A stretch of 64,000 nucleotides of DNA from Rhizobacter sp. (lineage in GTDB: Bacteria; Pseudomonadota; Gammaproteobacteria; Burkholderiales; Burkholderiaceae_C). Under the pieces are notes generated by a model that saw only the letters and a list, made by a program, of their open reading frames with translations, was not told the origin of the DNA and searched no databases. Position numbers and translations under genes: made by a program. The stretch is taken from NCBI GenBank assembly GCA_019635355.1, contig JAHBZQ010000001.1, positions 5,084,001 to 5,148,000 on the forward strand, written 5' to 3'. Positions 41,082 to 49,192 of this stretch are shown here, in pieces (the first letter of the stretch is position 1; every line of letters begins with the position of its first letter).

Positions 41082-41495
41082 CGCTTTGTACCGCACGGCA
41101 AGTAGCGCACCAACCGGCGTGGCCAGGAATAGGAGGACTCCTGACGTAGCAAATGCGAAGGCGATAGTTTTTGCGGCTTGGACAAGAGTTGCGTTAGGTA
41201 ACCATAGCTCTGCGCCGGAGATAAGCAGCCAGAGGAATGCCGACGTGGCGACAACGAAGCTGGCTTGTACCGCATTACTTCTTATGGCATTTCCGACTAA
41301 GAAGCCGATCAGCAAGCTTATCGGTACATACGCGATGAAGTGCTCCGCAACCAGCACTGCATAGACGGAAAGGCCGAAGAATCCATGCGCGCTGAGGTTG
41401 GCGGCCAAGAGCCCAAGCAATGAGACACACGCCCATATTTGAAGCACGCCCATGCCAACGAGAGCGACGGTGGAAAAGATAAATCGTTGCTTCAT
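41076..41495 (-). CDS. Four-helix membrane protein
   Basis: 139 residues with membrane helices at about 8-30, 38-65, 82-98 and 108-132. No charged domain. Unrecognised integral membrane protein. Confidence 0.73.
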   Translation of the reverse strand: MKQRFIFSTVALVGMGVLQIWACVSLLGLLAANLSAHGFFGLSVYAVLVAEHFIAYVPISLLIGFLVGNAIRSNAVQASFVVATSAFLWLLISGAELWLPNATLVQAAKTIAFAFATSGVLLFLATPVGALLAVRYKAA

Positions 41496-41507
41496 CTCTT
41501 CTAAGCG

Positions 41508-41579
41508 GTCTAACGTTTGACATGAGAGGCGCTTGGAGGCCGTAGGCCGGAAAGCGTCCTCTCGATGGAAGGGTTAGAG
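41508..41579 (-). repeat. attC site 74, class g
   Basis: R'' GTTAGAG matches 42055. Confidence 0.95.
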
Positions 41580-41597
41580 CGCATTTTGTGCACCGCG

Positions 41598-42032
41598 CTA
41601 GCTCTGCCGAAAGTAGAAGTAGGCAGCTGCGACGCCGACGACCAGGGCAACCGCAAACCACATGAGGCCGGCGGAACTCTTGACTTCGCCTGGCGAGAGA
41701 CCCGAAGCGGTGATTTGCTGGCCTTCCAGCATTGCCTCGATGGCATCTTTCGCTTCTTTTAGCCCCACACCCTTCTGCTCCCGATACAAGCGGATAGCTT
41801 CGAGCTTGTTGCCTTGCTGCAGGGCGCTAGCAACTACTTCGCTGCCCGTTGCCTTGGTAGTCTTCTGCGCGAGGACCAGCGGGCCGCCCGCTTCAATCTG
41901 CTCGACCGCATCTTTGGCTTCTTTCAGACCTAGACCGGTTGCGTCTCGCAGCAGCTTGATGGCCTCGATCTTGTTTCCACGATCAATTGCGGCCAGTACT
42001 TCGGGCGGAACGGTGTGGTGAGTGGGTTGCAT
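41598..42032 (-). CDS. Tandem ribosomal L7/L12 C-terminal-like domains with membrane anchor
   Basis: 144 residues. Two copies of the L7/L12 C-terminal fold motif: IKLLRDATGLGLKEAKDAVE at about 20-40 and IRLYREQKGVGLKEAKDAIE at about 82-102, then a C-terminal membrane helix (GLMWFAVALVVGVAAAYFYF). This is a known stand-alone domain arrangement outside ribosomes, of unknown role. ATG 42032 preferred over the TTG two codons upstream. Confidence 0.87.
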   Translation of the reverse strand: MQPTHHTVPPEVLAAIDRGNKIEAIKLLRDATGLGLKEAKDAVEQIEAGGPLVLAQKTTKATGSEVVASALQQGNKLEAIRLYREQKGVGLKEAKDAIEAMLEGQQITASGLSPGEVKSSAGLMWFAVALVVGVAAAYFYFRQS

Positions 42033-42054
42033 CTTCAATACCGCGATTGATGCG

Positions 42055-42123
42055 CTCTAACGTTTGACATGAGAGGCATGACCCGGCTTGCCGGGGCATG
42101 TCCTCTCGATGGAAGGGTTAGGC
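42055..42123 (-). repeat. attC site 75, class a
   Basis: Closes the cassette of 42155-42505. Confidence 0.95.
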
Positions 42124-42154
42124 CTCGCGCGAACTGACGGGCCTTTACTAAAAC

Positions 42155-42505
42155 TCATGCGCTTGTCGACCATTGGTAGCGAATGAAGAGATCGACGCTA
42201 CAGATCACCAAGTGCGTTTCATCCCAAGATTCGGTTGCCAGTGCATACGGTGGCCAGTCTGCGTGCAAAGGAATCTCAATGTTCGCGAAGCGCTTTACAT
42301 ACTCGCTGACTTGGCCGCGGGCTTGCACGAGATGGAAGGGCTTCGGTTCGGGCAGTTCTGACGCAGCCTTGACCCCAACTGTTGCGCCCACAAAGGAGGA
42401 AACGTCTGGATGTGGAAACTTTGATTTGCGAGAAATGTCGATTTCGAGCGCTTCCTCGCTTCCTGGATCGTCAAACTCGAACTGATCAATGCGGAGTGAA
42501 AGCAT
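42155..42505 (-). CDS. Hypothetical protein
   Basis: 116 residues, acidic N-terminus (IDQFEFDDPGSEEALEIDIS). Mixed strands and helices, soluble. Unrecognised. Confidence 0.67.
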   Translation of the reverse strand: MLSLRIDQFEFDDPGSEEALEIDISRKSKFPHPDVSSFVGATVGVKAASELPEPKPFHLVQARGQVSEYVKRFANIEIPLHADWPPYALATESWDETHLVICSVDLFIRYQWSTSA

Positions 42506-42546
42506 GAAGTTTCCAATGTGACAAGCGTCTCGCGGGCTTTCGTGAG

Positions 42547-42615
42547 GCCTAACGTTTGACATGAGAGGCCAGGCCCGGCTTGCCGGGACTGGTCCTCTCG
42601 ATGGAAGGGTTAGGC
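42547..42615 (-). repeat. attC site 76, class e
   Basis: Closes the cassette of 42610-43047. Confidence 0.95.
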
Positions 42616-43047
42616 GGCATTTTTGCAGCGCGCCCCACGCTTGAGCTGACCAAGCCAAGCCTTCAGCTTTGGCAAATCTTCTGGACGTAGAACCGCTGTT
42701 GCCTGCTTGCTCTTCGCATCTTTGTCTATGTGTCGGTGGACTTGCTCTGAATAGACATACAGATGCAGCAACACTTGGCGATCCGCTAAGAAGGAGACTT
42801 GATACATGCAGCCTCCGTGTTTGATCACGGTCTCCTCTTCCCAGTGTTTTCTCTGAAGCCTGGAGACTTCCTCCGCTAGCTCTCGAACTGATGCCGGATC
42901 TGTGATTCGGATCGCCTCGGAGGAATATGCTGCTTGGAGCCGAACCTCTGTCGAATCTTCGAGTTTGCGGAATGCGTTCTCAGCCTCTGAACCAAAGGCG
43001 AGCTGACTGAATAAGCCGCTGACGAGAACGGTACGACGGAGAAGCAC
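42610..43047 (-). CDS. Exported hypothetical protein
   Basis: 145 residues with a GTG start and a short signal peptide (RRTVLVSGLFSQLAFGSEAE). Helical plus strand elements, one mid cysteine (HGGCMYQV) and one near the end. Confidence 0.7.
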   Translation of the reverse strand: MLLRRTVLVSGLFSQLAFGSEAENAFRKLEDSTEVRLQAAYSSEAIRITDPASVRELAEEVSRLQRKHWEEETVIKHGGCMYQVSFLADRQVLLHLYVYSEQVHRHIDKDAKSKQATAVLRPEDLPKLKAWLGQLKRGARCKNAA

Positions 43048-43054
43048 CTTTGCC

Positions 43055-43123
43055 GCCTAACGTTTGACATGAGAGGCATGACCCGGCTTGCCGGGGCATG
43101 TCCTCTCGATGGAAGGGTTAGAC
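43055..43123 (-). repeat. attC site 77, class a
   Basis: R'' GTTAGAC matches 43818. Confidence 0.95.
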
Positions 43124-43804
43124 CGCACTCTTGTTGAACGGGTTCTGGAAGATCTTGCGAGTCTCATATGTGTTCTTCTCGTGTTCCGTTAGCTCCTTGC
43201 CGGAAAGCAAGCTGTCGAACCGCATATCGAGATCATCAACTGCGTCGGCGATCCACTTGGCAAGTTCCTTTGAGCTCAGAAGCTCTGTCACCCAATGCGT
43301 ATCCGTTGGAGCCGCTAGGAAAACGTAACCAGGACCTTTGAAACGCTCAAGTAGCGCATTGATCTTCTTCACGGGAGGCTTCGCACTTTGGCCAACTTCA
43401 CCCTTGTAGTGAATCAGTTCATTTCGCAGAGAAGCAATAAGTTCGTATGACTGGAACGGCTCTGCCCCTGAGTCCCATACCGTGCCTCTCGATGCGGCTG
43501 CAATGAGGTTCCATTTGTCCTTGTACGAGAAGTCCTTGCGCGTCTCGTGCAACACCTTCCAAAAAGGGAAGGGTAGATAAGTGGTTTTCGAGTTCATTCC
43601 AACTACGTTCGCGATCAGTTCGTTGAGCTTTGCCTCAAGTACTGACGCGGCCATAAACACGCACGACGTCGTAGCTAGGTAGCGCTCGAAATCATGTGGA
43701 GCCTGTTCGGCCTGTGCAGCGTAGTACCTACAGCCCCACACCAGATCGTCCGAAAACAGGTAAAGCGACTGCTCTGTCTCCAGATGCTTAATTAGTTGCG
43801 GCAT
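43118..43804 (-). CDS. HEPN-like protein with Rx4H motif
   Basis: 228 residues, helical. YELIASLRNELIHYKGEVGQ carries the R-N-x3-H type HEPN RNase signature (R-x4-H) after a helical core (CVFMAASVLEAKLNELIANV). Layout resembles RiboL-PSP-HEPN or similar families; a solitary RNase toxin or its inactive relative. No antitoxin beside it. Motif-based inference. Confidence 0.72.
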   Translation of the reverse strand: MPQLIKHLETEQSLYLFSDDLVWGCRYYAAQAEQAPHDFERYLATTSCVFMAASVLEAKLNELIANVVGMNSKTTYLPFPFWKVLHETRKDFSYKDKWNLIAAASRGTVWDSGAEPFQSYELIASLRNELIHYKGEVGQSAKPPVKKINALLERFKGPGYVFLAAPTDTHWVTELLSSKELAKWIADAVDDLDMRFDSLLSGKELTEHEKNTYETRKIFQNPFNKSAV

Positions 43805-43817
43805 AGCGAGCTGTGCG

Positions 43818-43886
43818 GTCTAACGTTTGACATGAGAGGCTCGACCCGGCTTGCCGGGGCGAGTCCTCTCGATGGAAGGGTTGGGC
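43818..43886 (-). repeat. attC site 78, class b
   Basis: R'' GTTGGGC matches 44419. Confidence 0.95.
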
Positions 43887-43887
43887 G

Positions 43888-44400
43888 TCACTGGTCGTAG
43901 TGCCACTCTAGAAACTCTTCAGCTGTGCCTTCTTCGGCCATTTCAAGGATTGCCTCTGCTACGGCGTGCTGCCCCTTTGCCGCCGCAGCCGCAGATAGCG
44001 CGCAGGCGAGGAAGCCGAGGCTCCAAGCTTTTGTGGCCGCCTGCGCTACGAACTGTGGGAGCCTGCCCAGAGAACTGAAGTAGGCCTCTTGAAGCTCAGT
44101 GGGGACAGCTATTTCTTGCTTTGCTCGGCAGATCTCTACCCATGCGGGAAAGTGAAAGTAGGACTCGTGCGCCGTGGTTGGCGACTTGGCCAGTGCTGCA
44201 ATGACATGAGGCACTGCCGCGAACGATGCGGAGTAGACATCACCTTGGTGAGCGAGTGCGCTCCAGAGTTGGAACCAAGGGCCGGAGTCGACGTTGTCTT
44301 CCGGGAACTGAGCAATCTGCTCCAGCAACATCGGAATGTCTCCCGCGCTTCCGTAGGCGTGCTCAAGCTCTTGCCAACGCGGACTGCTCAGACTCAGCAC
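43888..44400 (-). CDS. HEAT-like protein (immunity-type?)
   Basis: 170 residues from a GTG with AAGGAG seven bases upstream. PRWQELEHAYGSAGDIPMLL then GPWFQLWSALAHQGDVYSAS and AAVPHVIAALAKSP are helical repeats of a family I have seen widely in bacteria, often beside toxin loci. Probably an immunity or scaffold protein. Confidence 0.75.
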   Translation of the reverse strand: MLSLSSPRWQELEHAYGSAGDIPMLLEQIAQFPEDNVDSGPWFQLWSALAHQGDVYSASFAAVPHVIAALAKSPTTAHESYFHFPAWVEICRAKQEIAVPTELQEAYFSSLGRLPQFVAQAATKAWSLGFLACALSAAAAAKGQHAVAEAILEMAEEGTAEEFLEWHYDQ

Positions 44401-44418
44401 GAAAACTCTCCTTGTGAC

Positions 44419-44487
44419 GCCCAACGTTTGACATGAGAGGCATGACCCGGCTTGCCGGGGCATGTCCTCTCGATGGAAGGGTTAGAC
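44419..44487 (-). repeat. attC site 79, class a
   Basis: R'' GTTAGAC matches 44963. Confidence 0.95.
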
Positions 44488-44943
44488 CGCATCTTGCTGC
44501 CTCGCGGGGGAGGTTTCCTTGGAAGCGAGCGATCTTGTAACTAGAACCCTTGCCTGTAGTGGTGGAGGAAGTGGGATGTGGACCAACTCTATGGCAGGTG
44601 GAAACCGACCGGCGAGAACTGTGGCCTTGAAGTAGTCGTGCATACACGACTCAGTGAAGACCATGACCTTTCTGCAATCACCATCAACGTGAAGCAGATA
44701 CAAGGCATCTGTCTTGAGCTTCTGGTACTTCGCGGAGGCCAGTTTCTTGGTTGCAGTACGCGCTGCGCTCGTAGATACCGCGGCAACGATCTTTCCATCA
44801 TCGCTAACCGCATCAAACGCAAAGAGACCACCCCAAGTTAACTTGAGGCGCTTAGGCTGAAACCGCTGACCTTCGAAGTGAACTGGAAGGCCATGCTCGA
44901 CGATCCAGCGCTCCGCTTCGTGGTTGACTGATGTGTCGGCCAT
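44482..44943 (-). CDS. Hypothetical protein, possible nuclease fold
   Basis: 153 residues. WGGLFAFDAVSDDGKIVAAV then STSAARTATKKLASAKYQKL and ALYLLHVDGDCRKVMVFTES have the strand-helix-strand order of PD-(D/E)XK folds, but the E-x-K triad is not evident. Soluble. Unassigned. Confidence 0.68.
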   Translation of the reverse strand: MADTSVNHEAERWIVEHGLPVHFEGQRFQPKRLKLTWGGLFAFDAVSDDGKIVAAVSTSAARTATKKLASAKYQKLKTDALYLLHVDGDCRKVMVFTESCMHDYFKATVLAGRFPPAIELVHIPLPPPLQARVLVTRSLASKETSPARQQDAV

Positions 44944-44962
44944 GGAACTATGGGGTGATGCG

Positions 44963-45034
44963 GTCTAACGTTTGACATGAGAGGCGGCACAAGGGCGGAG
45001 CCCTTGTGACGTCCTCTCGATGGAAGGGTTAGGC
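44963..45034 (-). repeat. attC site 80, class h
   Basis: Stem GGCACAAGGGC variant; closes the cassette of 45048-45719. Confidence 0.95.
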
Positions 45035-45047
45035 GCCTGCATGCCAC

Positions 45048-45719
45048 TCATGCCGGTATTCGAGTGAGAAAGTCTCGGACGCCTGCGATTAGCAACGTGA
45101 CTTGGTCGACCTTGTATTCCCCGTACTTCCCATGTGCAGCCTTGTTGCGAAGATCCAGCCAGGCTGTGACATTCTTCTGGTCTAGTTTCGAGTAGACGTT
45201 TGCGCCAGCGAGATCAGCATTCATGGACTCGGCCTTCTTTGGTGTCGTGCTTCCATCCGGTTTCGTTGATTCGATAGGAACGCCTGCTTTAGCGCAAAGC
45301 ATCCGCAGGTGTGACTCTAGGGCCGAGCCGGCTATGACGCCCGCGGCGTCCTTGTAGCCAGCATCGACCAGGTGTTGCGCCATTTCCAGGAAGTCAGCGA
45401 ATGTCTCGCCGTGAACAAGCTCAACGAGCGACTGCAGGTGGCCGGCCTTCACATCTGCAAGCAACGCCTTGACGACGCCAATGATGGAGGAGGTGTGCGT
45501 GTGGAGGTGAGGGAGGTCTTTCAGTAGGCGCTTGGCTTCATTGACGTAGGTCGAGTTCTCTCCGGATATCCGGCTGATCGCGGCGACAGAGCGAGTGACA
45601 AGTGCTTGCCGTTCCTGCTTTGGAAGATCGCTGAGATCGTTGTGCTGAGATCGAGGAACCATTGCGTCGTAGTCAGCAACGATTCCTTCGAGTTGTTGAA
45701 TGAGAGGCTGAACGTTCAT
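45048..45719 (-). CDS. HEPN-like protein with Rx4H motif
   Basis: 223 residues, helical. AWLDLRNKAAHGKYGEYKVD contains R-N-x3-H, following VIAGSALESHLRMLCAKAGV. This is the classic HEPN end motif. The long N-terminal helical domain (about 1-100) may sense or dimerise. Possibly a defence RNase; no partner gene. Confidence 0.75.
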   Translation of the reverse strand: MNVQPLIQQLEGIVADYDAMVPRSQHNDLSDLPKQERQALVTRSVAAISRISGENSTYVNEAKRLLKDLPHLHTHTSSIIGVVKALLADVKAGHLQSLVELVHGETFADFLEMAQHLVDAGYKDAAGVIAGSALESHLRMLCAKAGVPIESTKPDGSTTPKKAESMNADLAGANVYSKLDQKNVTAWLDLRNKAAHGKYGEYKVDQVTLLIAGVRDFLTRIPA

Positions 45720-45730
45720 AGTTTGAAGGC

Positions 45731-45799
45731 GCCTAACGTTTGACATGAGAGGCGGCACCCGGCTTGCCGGGTGACGTCCTCTCGATGGAATGGTTAGGC
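45731..45799 (-). repeat. attC site 81, class d variant
   Basis: GGCACCCGG/CCGGGTGAC; right arm GATGGAATGG. Confidence 0.94.
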
Positions 45800-46144
45800 A
45801 TCGGCTTCATGTGCGTACTTGTTTTTGAGTATCTCGTCTTCGTCGTATAGCTCGATCGAGTGGATGATGTGAGCTGATTTCAGAGCATTTGATACCGCTT
45901 CGCATAGAAGCTCCAGCTCGCCTGGTTGACCAGACTCTCCGCGCAAGAGGTACGTGGCGGGATCAATATTCTCTGCCGTGATACGAGCTTCTCCGTGTTT
46001 GATACGGACGTACTGGCCACCTTTGAATTGGGACGACTCGCCCAGCTTGGCGGGATGGCCGCATGAACTGAGTGTTTCAAGTAGCTGCTGAAGGGAGGCA
46101 CTACTTCTAATAGTGCCGGAAGCAATGTATTCGTCTTCGGTCAT
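45794..46144 (-). CDS. Hypothetical protein
   Basis: 116 residues, soluble, alpha/beta; GGQYVRIKHGEARITAENID and PGELELLCEAVSNALKSAHI. Unrecognised. Confidence 0.68.
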   Translation of the reverse strand: MTEDEYIASGTIRSSASLQQLLETLSSCGHPAKLGESSQFKGGQYVRIKHGEARITAENIDPATYLLRGESGQPGELELLCEAVSNALKSAHIIHSIELYDEDEILKNKYAHEADA

Positions 46145-46170
46145 AGTGCGCGAGCCTTTCGTACTCCGAT

Positions 46171-46239
46171 GCCTAACGTTTGACATGAGAGGCCCGACCC
46201 GGCTTGCCGGGGCGGGTCCTCTCGATGGAAGGGTTAGGC
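46171..46239 (-). repeat. attC site 82, class c
   Basis: Closes the XRE-regulator cassette. Confidence 0.95.
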
Positions 46240-46275
46240 CGCATTCTCTGAAAAGGCCTGGTTGGACTTACGCAC

Positions 46276-46635
46276 CTACTCATGCTCTGCGTTTCGGAGC
46301 GCCCGTGCGATAGCGAGGAGGGCTCTCCGGTGGGGCGGCGTGAGTCTTTGGAAGACCCTTAGGAGTGATTGAAGGTCTTCTTGCTCTTCGGATTTTGGTT
46401 CAGTCTGAGCGCTGCCTTCTTTGTTGAGCGGGGCTTCGTCACCAAAAAGAAGATGCTTTGGATCGACCTTAAGAGCCTCGGCGAGGCGAATTAGCCTTTC
46501 CGCCCCCGGATCACTATTGATGCCTCGCTCAAGATCAGAGATTGTCGATTGGTTTATGCCAACGAGTTCGGCGAGAGAAACCTGTGACAGGCCAATGCGC
46601 TCTCTAGCTGATTTGAGTCTTTCACCAAGCGACAT
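46276..46635 (-). CDS. XRE-family HTH regulator
   Basis: 119 residues. Residues 6-58 (RLKSARERIGLSQVSLAELV then NQSTISDLERG) are a Cro/C1-type helix-turn-helix. Serine/glutamate-rich linker, then a helical C-terminus (LLRVFQRLTPPHRRALLAIA). AGGAG six bases before the ATG. Could regulate itself or be a phage-like repressor; it has no partner in the cassette. Confidence 0.9.
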   Translation of the reverse strand: MSLGERLKSARERIGLSQVSLAELVGINQSTISDLERGINSDPGAERLIRLAEALKVDPKHLLFGDEAPLNKEGSAQTEPKSEEQEDLQSLLRVFQRLTPPHRRALLAIARALRNAEHE

Positions 46636-46651
46636 CGGCGACTCCTATGCG

Positions 46652-46720
46652 GCCTAACGTTTGACATGAGAGGCGGCGCCCGGCTTGCCGGGCGCCGTCC
46701 TCTCGATGGAAGGGTTAGGC
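46652..46720 (-). repeat. attC site 83, class d
   Basis: CCGGGCGCC right stem variant. Confidence 0.95.
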
Positions 46721-46729
46721 GGCGGTGCG

Positions 46730-47077
46730 CTACCCGAAGAAACAGCAGTGCTCATCTTTGTGAACGACCTCAAGGAACCGGGCCAATGAATTGACCTCTG
46801 GGTGCGGCGTGTACCCGTGCCACTTGAGGTCACTCATCTGCCAGTAGATGCGCCAGATATTCTGTAATCGGACGAACGTTGCCTTGGCGAACGGAGTTTC
46901 CCTCTTCCTGGATTTGTCGCGCCAGTCGGGACGAATGTCGTGGAGCACAACGCTTTGCCCAGTGATCTTGTAGCCGTGATCCAGCTTGTCGCGAATGTGC
47001 TCAGGTGGTCGCCGACGCTTCATAAAGCTTTGCAACTCGCGTTCGCAGCGCGCCAATTCAATCTCGGTGAATGCCAT
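46730..47077 (-). CDS. DUF3024-family protein
   Basis: 115 residues, full length. RPPEHIRDKLDHGYKITGQS, LHDIRPDWRD, ATFVRLQNIWRIYWQMSDLK and the closing VHKDEHCCFFG match DUF3024 well. A small soluble family of unknown function, common on integrons and genomic islands. Confidence 0.88.
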   Translation of the reverse strand: MAFTEIELARCERELQSFMKRRRPPEHIRDKLDHGYKITGQSVVLHDIRPDWRDKSRKRETPFAKATFVRLQNIWRIYWQMSDLKWHGYTPHPEVNSLARFLEVVHKDEHCCFFG

Positions 47078-47139
47078 GTTTCCAGCGGTACTTGCAACAA
47101 CACGGCCTCAAGGCTAGCACTGGCCTTCTTTCCTCCGAC

Positions 47140-47208
47140 GCCTAACGTTTGACATGAGAGGCGCTGACCGGCTTGCCGGGCAGCGTCCTCTCGATGGAAG
47201 GGTTAGAG
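47140..47208 (-). repeat. attC site 84, class f
   Basis: R'' GTTAGAG matches 47730. Confidence 0.95.
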
Positions 47209-47724
47209 CGCTTGGATGAAAGTGCGACGCTTTGCATCTGGCGTTTTCCAATAGCTGCGTAGCGCGATTTCTGCGGCATTTCGCTGAATCGGGTCGGTGT
47301 CTTTTACCCACTCTAAAAACTCGCATACGAGATCGACCTGTACTTCCGTCAGATGCTTTAGCCGCGCGACGTTGTATGCGGATAGTGACGTTAGAAGGAA
47401 AACAGTGGACCAGAAGACTGGTTCTTCCTTGAAATTTCTCGGCCAAGCGCCATCAAGGCAGAAGCAGAGGTATGCGGGAAGGTAGTAGCAAAGAGACTGG
47501 TCTTCCAGGTGTGAAAGTGCTGCGTCACATTCGATTAGTGTGCTGACTTCGATCTCATCCCAAGGAGTGGCCCCGTCAATGGATCGCTCTGCTTCCCATT
47601 CTTCTTCTGAGATCTCCCTGGCAAGACTCTGATCGGCAAGCTGTGCTTGCCTCAATGTCATTGCTGGCAGCGGAAGAACTGGGAATGCAACCTTGATACT
47701 TGCGATGAGTTGTGGCGGTGACAT
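47203..47724 (-). CDS. DUF6714-like protein
   Basis: 173 residues. TLRQAQLADQSLAREISEEE, TPWDEIEVSTLIECDAALSH and YYLPAYLCFCLDG are the typical blocks of the DUF6714 family, as I remember it. Helical, soluble; function unknown. Confidence 0.78.
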   Translation of the reverse strand: MSPPQLIASIKVAFPVLPLPAMTLRQAQLADQSLAREISEEEWEAERSIDGATPWDEIEVSTLIECDAALSHLEDQSLCYYLPAYLCFCLDGAWPRNFKEEPVFWSTVFLLTSLSAYNVARLKHLTEVQVDLVCEFLEWVKDTDPIQRNAAEIALRSYWKTPDAKRRTFIQAL

Positions 47725-47729
47725 AAGCG

Positions 47730-47798
47730 CTCTAACGTTTGACATGAGAGGCGTCGCCCGGCTTGCCGGGCGACGTCCTCTCGATGGAAGGGTTGGGC
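47730..47798 (-). repeat. attC site 85, class d variant
   Basis: CGTCGCCCGG/CCGGGCGACG, perfect stem; R'' GTTGGGC matches 48547. Confidence 0.95.
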
Positions 47799-47814
47799 GT
47801 CACTGATGCCACAG

Positions 47815-48525
47815 CTACACCCGCATTTCTTCGGGTTTGCCAGGCCGCCCTAGCGACTTGATGTGTTCTATGTCAGCCGGCTTTAGATCGAACCACTCGC
47901 CTTCGAGCCTCTGCGATCGAAAGTGATCGTGAAGAGATCTCTCGGCTTCCGTGTAGTTGTCGAAGTACGCAAAGTGCTCGACTGAGAACCGGAAAGGCAG
48001 CTTGACTTCAAACAAGCGTGTTCTCGACTTCATGCTTACGGTCTTGCCAATTTTGAATCCGTACTCCGACCGAAGCAGATATACGAACCCAGGTGTTGCG
48101 ATTGTCGGAAGACGACGTGTGATGCCAGCCGCTGGCTTTCTAGTAGAGAACGCCAGTTGATCGAGGTCTACAAAGTGCTCTGCAAATAGATCGGCCAAAC
48201 CATAGCGCTGAATGACAGAGTCAGCGAAGCCAAAGAAGGCCTTGCTTCGCCAGTGTGTACGACCGGCAGGTAAAGGCTTCAGGACTATTTGTACTTCGCG
48301 CCAATCCATTCGCGCGCCTTCGTCGCCTCTGTCTAGGCACACGCCAAGTGCGCTGACATTGCCAACCAACTCTGCTTCATCCCAGGCTGCGAAAGCCACC
48401 CCTTCACCCGGTTGAATTCGACGCAGCAGTTCACTTGGCGCAGACAGCAACTCGTTGCTGAATGGGGAGAAGCTTGCGGGTAGGGCGGAAGGAGCCAAGC
48501 GCCAGTAGTTTTTGATGTTGATCAT
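47815..48525 (-). CDS. GIY-YIG / T5orf172-type protein
   Basis: 236 residues. The C-terminal 90 residues (GFVYLLRSEYGFKIGKTVSM, RTRLFEVKLPF, EAERSLHDHFRSQRLEGEWF) are a T5orf172-like GIY-YIG domain: the YLL/KIGKT motif, an arginine, and H-x3-F/E. The N-terminal 150 residues are a separate soluble domain. Possible nuclease in defence or mobile DNA; no partner. Confidence 0.8.
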   Translation of the reverse strand: MINIKNYWRLAPSALPASFSPFSNELLSAPSELLRRIQPGEGVAFAAWDEAELVGNVSALGVCLDRGDEGARMDWREVQIVLKPLPAGRTHWRSKAFFGFADSVIQRYGLADLFAEHFVDLDQLAFSTRKPAAGITRRLPTIATPGFVYLLRSEYGFKIGKTVSMKSRTRLFEVKLPFRFSVEHFAYFDNYTEAERSLHDHFRSQRLEGEWFDLKPADIEHIKSLGRPGKPEEMRV

Positions 48526-48546
48526 GAATCGGAACTTGCTTGTGAC

Positions 48547-48615
48547 GCCCAACGTTTGACATGAGAGGCGCTGACCGGCTTGCCGGGCAGCGTCCTCTCG
48601 ATGGAAGGGTTAGAG
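48547..48615 (-). repeat. attC site 86, class f
   Basis: R'' GTTAGAG matches 49123. Confidence 0.95.
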
Positions 48616-49113
48616 CGCATTTTGGCCCCGACAGAACTTCTCTACCCACTCTGCTTGAGCGTTGGTGTCAGGCATGGCGACGCCTCGGCTGCGGCTGAGC
48701 AAATGGAATATGTCTTGACCGGGAATGCCAAGTAGATGGAGCAAGCAGCCGGCTACCAAACCAGTACGCCCGATACCTGCACGGCAGTGAACTGCGACTG
48801 CCTGGCCTTGCTGTAGGCGACCGTGCAGCACATGCACAAGCTCAAGAAGCTTGGCTTCGGAGGCCGGAACTCCGCGATCTTTGATCGGGAAGTGCAGGAA
48901 CTCGATGCCACGCTGCTTGCAGATGATTGACTGTGCGTTCAGCTCTAGCTCGCGCACCTCATGACTCTCAAGGAGCGATACGACTACCTTGACTGACTCT
49001 CTGCACCAACCAGTCACTTCTTCTTCCAGCCACTCCCCGCCGCGCGGACGGGGCATGAGCGCGAGCTTGTGCGGCTCAATGCCTTGAACCCAATGCAGGT
49101 CTGGCAGAAACAT
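48610..49113 (-). CDS. Dual-specificity/tyrosine phosphatase-like protein
   Basis: 167 residues. P-loop AVHCRAGIGRTGLVAGCLLH; general acid within LHFPIKDRGVP. Near-twin in length and motifs of 25647-26150, so it is a duplicated cassette gene 23 kb away. Confidence 0.9.
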   Translation of the reverse strand: MFLPDLHWVQGIEPHKLALMPRPRGGEWLEEEVTGWCRESVKVVVSLLESHEVRELELNAQSIICKQRGIEFLHFPIKDRGVPASEAKLLELVHVLHGRLQQGQAVAVHCRAGIGRTGLVAGCLLHLLGIPGQDIFHLLSRSRGVAMPDTNAQAEWVEKFCRGQNAL

Positions 49114-49122
49114 GCAAATGCG

Positions 49123-49191
49123 CTCTAACGTTTGACATGAGAGGCCAGGCCCGGCTTGCCGGGACTGGTCCTCTCGATGGAAGGGTTGGGC
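49123..49191 (-). repeat. attC site 87, class e
   Basis: R'' GTTGGGC; closes the lipoprotein cassette 49193-49774. Confidence 0.95.
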
Positions 49192-49192
49192 G

